A stretch of DNA of 64,000 nt, from NCBI RefSeq assembly GCF_012726345.1, contig NZ_PTXN01000011.1, forward strand, positions 56,443 to 120,442. The letters are read 5' to 3'. The DNA is from Marinomonas sp. UCMA 3892 (GTDB lineage: Bacteria; Pseudomonadota; Gammaproteobacteria; Pseudomonadales; Marinomonadaceae). Below the pieces are notes generated by a model. That model was not told the DNA's origin, ran no database searches, and saw only the letters and a list, made by a program, of their open reading frames with translations. Within the stretch, counting starts at the first letter, position 1. Each line of letters opens with the position of its first letter. The translations under genes were made by a program, and so were the position numbers. Positions 61,628 through 64,000 of the stretch are shown here, in pieces.

Positions 61628-62332
61628 CTAGCAAGGATTTTTTTCTACTTTTATCATCATCTTGGTCAGATCGAAGCGCGACATAAACTGTTCCCAGTCT
61701 TTTTCATCCACTGGCTGCGCAATATCTATCTGCTGAAGCGGGACATTTCGCATATGTTCATAAACATCAACAGCATAGCCAGACACATTTTGAATGCGTA
61801 CTTTCGCTTGATCGGCTCGCTCTTTAGAAGAATATAGACCTAAAGAGATACGGTTCTTCATTTCGGCACGATTAATAACAAAGCTATCAATAGATTTAGA
61901 GGCAAGCTCTTTTACTATACGCTCCGCAATGGCGGGTGTTTCTGGTGCAGCAATATAGAGCCAAAACTTGGGACGCTTGCCCGAAACCTCTTGTTCGGTA
62001 TATGGCCATTTAAACTCTTTTAGAACCTGGACTATTTGTTTGCTATCACTCTCTCGCTCTGTCTCTAAACGAGGACAGTATAGGTCAGGATAATCTCCAG
62101 AAGCCTGGCCTATCACCTTACTCAATGCATCCTCAAGCCCTTCACCATATGCAATCCTCGCATTATAATCCTGCTCAGTAACTGCTGGCGCCTCGGACAA
62201 GAGATGAATTTTCTCACTCACAGGCGGCCCATAAATAGATTCTTTATTTTTTTCTAGCTTATCCTGAACAAAACTATGCCAGCTCAAAAAGGCAGCATTA
62301 AGTAACACTACAAAAAGAAATAGCCACTTCAT
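61628..62332 (-). CDS. SPOR-domain membrane protein
   Basis: 234 residues. One N-terminal membrane helix (WLFLFVVLLNAAFLSW) with the rest periplasmic. The C-terminal half (about 115-200) has the SPOR pattern: KFWLYIAAPETPAIAERIVKELASKSIDSFVI...NRISLGLYSSKERADQAKVRIQ. SPOR domains bind denuded glycan strands at the division site. The ATG overlaps the coaX stop (ATGA), and a gene of this kind follows coaX in pseudomonads. Confidence 0.8.
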   Translation of the reverse strand: MKWLFLFVVLLNAAFLSWHSFVQDKLEKNKESIYGPPVSEKIHLLSEAPAVTEQDYNARIAYGEGLEDALSKVIGQASGDYPDLYCPRLETERESDSKQIVQVLKEFKWPYTEQEVSGKRPKFWLYIAAPETPAIAERIVKELASKSIDSFVINRAEMKNRISLGLYSSKERADQAKVRIQNVSGYAVDVYEHMRNVPLQQIDIAQPVDEKDWEQFMSRFDLTKMMIKVEKNPC

Positions 62333-63063
62333 TTATTGCCTCTTAACTGCTCATCACCAACCAGCTTTGCACCCAAAGCCACAAGATTAGGAAAACATTC
62401 GAGCGCAATGCCTAATCTATTCAATAACGCTTGCGCATCTCCACCTGTCACAACCCATTTAAATTCAGGGTACAGATGATGAATACGCTCTAAAAAACCC
62501 AACGCCATCTCATGACAACCTTCTGTCACCGCTCTTGCCGTAGAGTTAGGCAGCCCCTCACCTTCGACCACTTCATGGGAATCAAAGCGAATCCGAGCAG
62601 TTTTCGAGAGCAAAGATTCCGTCATCATCGCCAAGCCAGGAGCGATATAACCACCAAGATGAGCGCCTTCGCTATTAACCACATCTACTTTTATCGCCGT
62701 ACCTGCATCCACAACGACTACATTGCCTTTTATCAGGTGATGAGCCGCAACAACACCAAGCCATCGATCAATTCCCAAGCGCTCAGGTTCAATATAGGCA
62801 TTACGAACACAACAAGCGGTCGCTTGACTCGTCAGCGTAATCCATTCACTGCTAGGGAACGCAGCTTGGACATCAGCATGTAACAATGCACTTTGCTCTT
62901 TAGATCGTACACTGGCAAAATAAATCACCTGCGGAGCAAAATCAGTTTCCGCAGGACAACTATCCCCTCGCAGAACCCACAATACTTGCTCGCCTTCAAA
63001 GGCAGTAAATTTGATACTAGTATTACCCGCATCAACAACTAAAACTCTAGACTCGACGGACAC
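62329..63063 (-). CDS. coaX: Pantothenate kinase type III
   Basis: 244 residues from a GTG at 63063, chosen because GGAGGGGAG lies six bases upstream and the protein then starts MSVESRVLVVDAGNTSIKF; in-frame ATGs at 63078 and 63096 are possible. ASKHA-fold motifs: VVDAGNTSIKF phosphate 1, IDRWLGVVAAHHL, VVVDAGTAIKVDVV and GGYIAPGLAMM. Catalyses the first step of coenzyme A synthesis, insensitive to CoA feedback in this type. Its start overlaps birA coding sequence or nearly abuts its stop (63047). Confidence 0.93.
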   Translation of the reverse strand: MSVESRVLVVDAGNTSIKFTAFEGEQVLWVLRGDSCPAETDFAPQVIYFASVRSKEQSALLHADVQAAFPSSEWITLTSQATACCVRNAYIEPERLGIDRWLGVVAAHHLIKGNVVVVDAGTAIKVDVVNSEGAHLGGYIAPGLAMMTESLLSKTARIRFDSHEVVEGEGLPNSTARAVTEGCHEMALGFLERIHHLYPEFKWVVTGGDAQALLNRLGIALECFPNLVALGAKLVGDEQLRGNK

Positions 63064-64000
63064 TAATCTCCCCTCCATGAAGAGCCACCAGCTCACCGTT
63101 TTCTTCTAGAAGTAGAGCACCTTTTTGATCAATACCTCGTGCAATCCCCTGACGCTGTTGAGAAACCGTACTAACAGTAACCGTCTGATTGAACAAAACA
63201 TCATACGCTTGCCACTGATATTGAAAATGCTTCATACCATTGCCATCTTCAAACAATTGACAAATATCAATAAGCTCTTTGGTTAATTCAGCCAAAATTA
63301 CATTCCGACTCGGGCGAGACTTAAGACGAGACACAAGATCCGTCCAAGGTTGATCAACGTGGGTCATAATGCCATCATTCATTTCGACATTAAGTCCGAC
63401 TCCAATGATTACATGACAAACGTCCTGATCAGCCACCATTTCAAGTAAAATACCGCAGATTTTCTGACCGTCTACTTGTACGTCATTAGGCCACTTCAAC
63501 CCAGGATTGGGAATACCAGCTTTTTTTAATACTCGAGCTACAGCAACGCCCACCGCGAGACTCAAACCTTCAACAACATTTGGACCATTGTCAAAGCGCC
63601 ACGCAAACGAAAAGGTAATATTTTTTGCAACACCAGACTCCCACTGACGACCACGACGCCCCTTACCATGAGTCTGACGCTCAACCGAGATTAGAACAGG
63701 TAAAGGCAAGCCTTGTGATATATAGCTCTTAGCATCGCCGTTGGTTGACTCTGTCTCAAACGCTAACTTGATCGCCACATCATTTGGCACACCATTTTCA
63801 CGCAAAGCATCTTCAGACAACAGTTCAACTGGTGAAGGTAAACGGTAACCTCGACCTTTAACCGAGTGTACAGTCACACCAATCGCTTCTAACTTTTTAA
63901 GTCTCTTCCAGACCGCTGCACGGGTAACTCCCAACGCGGTTCCCAACTCTTCGCCAGAGTGAAATTCATTATCACTAAGCAGGGCCAAAACAGCTTGCAT
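63047..64000 (-). CDS. birA: Biotin-[acetyl-CoA carboxylase] ligase / biotin operon repressor (may extend beyond window)
   Basis: 317 residues visible from an ATG at the window edge (MQAVLALLSDNEFHSGEELG), which is a plausible true start by comparison with BirA, though a few more residues upstream cannot be excluded. The N-terminal winged helix (TALGVTRAAVWKRLKKLE) binds the bio operator; the ligase core has the biotinyl-AMP loop GKGRRGRQWESG and GLKWPNDVQVDGQKICGILLEM; a C-terminal SH3-like domain follows. It biotinylates AccB. Confidence 0.93.
   Translation of the reverse strand: MQAVLALLSDNEFHSGEELGTALGVTRAAVWKRLKKLEAIGVTVHSVKGRGYRLPSPVELLSEDALRENGVPNDVAIKLAFETESTNGDAKSYISQGLPLPVLISVERQTHGKGRRGRQWESGVAKNITFSFAWRFDNGPNVVEGLSLAVGVAVARVLKKAGIPNPGLKWPNDVQVDGQKICGILLEMVADQDVCHVIIGVGLNVEMNDGIMTHVDQPWTDLVSRLKSRPSRNVILAELTKELIDICQLFEDGNGMKHFQYQWQAYDVLFNQTVTVSTVSQQRQGIARGIDQKGALLLEENGELVALHGGEISVRRV

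Overview
The window looks like a chromosome segment of a marine gammaproteobacterium of the Oceanospirillales, most likely Marinomonas or a close relative. The gene order birA-coaX-SPOR gene-tRNAs-secE-nusG-rplKAJL-rpoBC-rpsLG-fusA-tuf-S10/spc/alpha follows the Pseudomonas-type layout, as does the uvrA-MFS-ssb block beside it. The genus is an inference from protein flavour and moderate G+C content.

Bases 1-9450 are a type VI secretion (T6SS) cargo module on the + strand: the 3' part of a vgrG, a DUF4123 adaptor/chaperone, a VasX-like pore-forming effector of 1134 residues, and a DUF6708-type membrane immunity protein, joined by 4-base ATGA overlaps. A tandemly repeated unit follows: a small 138-residue protein, a second diverged immunity gene, a second almost identical copy of the small gene, and a 14-codon stub of a third immunity gene. 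Each unit ends with the same kind of terminator.

Bases 9500-18500 are mixed metabolic and accessory genes: a phytase/esterase-like lipoprotein; a LysR regulator divergent from a CitMHS-type carboxylate transporter with an AtuA/AtuA-like pair; MgtC; a GNAT acetyltransferase; a GGDEF diguanylate cyclase; and a YccT/DUF2057 periplasmic protein. An IS3-family element (about 18499-19805) sits between the last gene and its terminator.

Bases 19800-30800 hold two lipid acyltransferases, an M16C zinc protease, an Smr-domain protein, ssb and an MFS transporter, all on the - strand. They are divergent from uvrA, whose upstream region carries a perfect CTGT-N8-ACAG LexA box.

Bases 30800-61100 are one uninterrupted - strand block containing the alpha, spc, S10, str, rpoBC and rplKAJL operons plus nusG and secE. 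Upstream of it lie tRNA-Trp and a tRNA-Tyr/Gly/Thr cluster. The second tuf copy that usually sits between the Thr and Trp tRNAs is absent. RNA-level regulatory structures are visible between rplL and rpoB, rplA and rplJ, rpmJ and rpsM, and, most unusually, as a 97-nt hairpin between rpsN and rpsH. The window ends with a SPOR-domain protein, type III pantothenate kinase (coaX) and birA.
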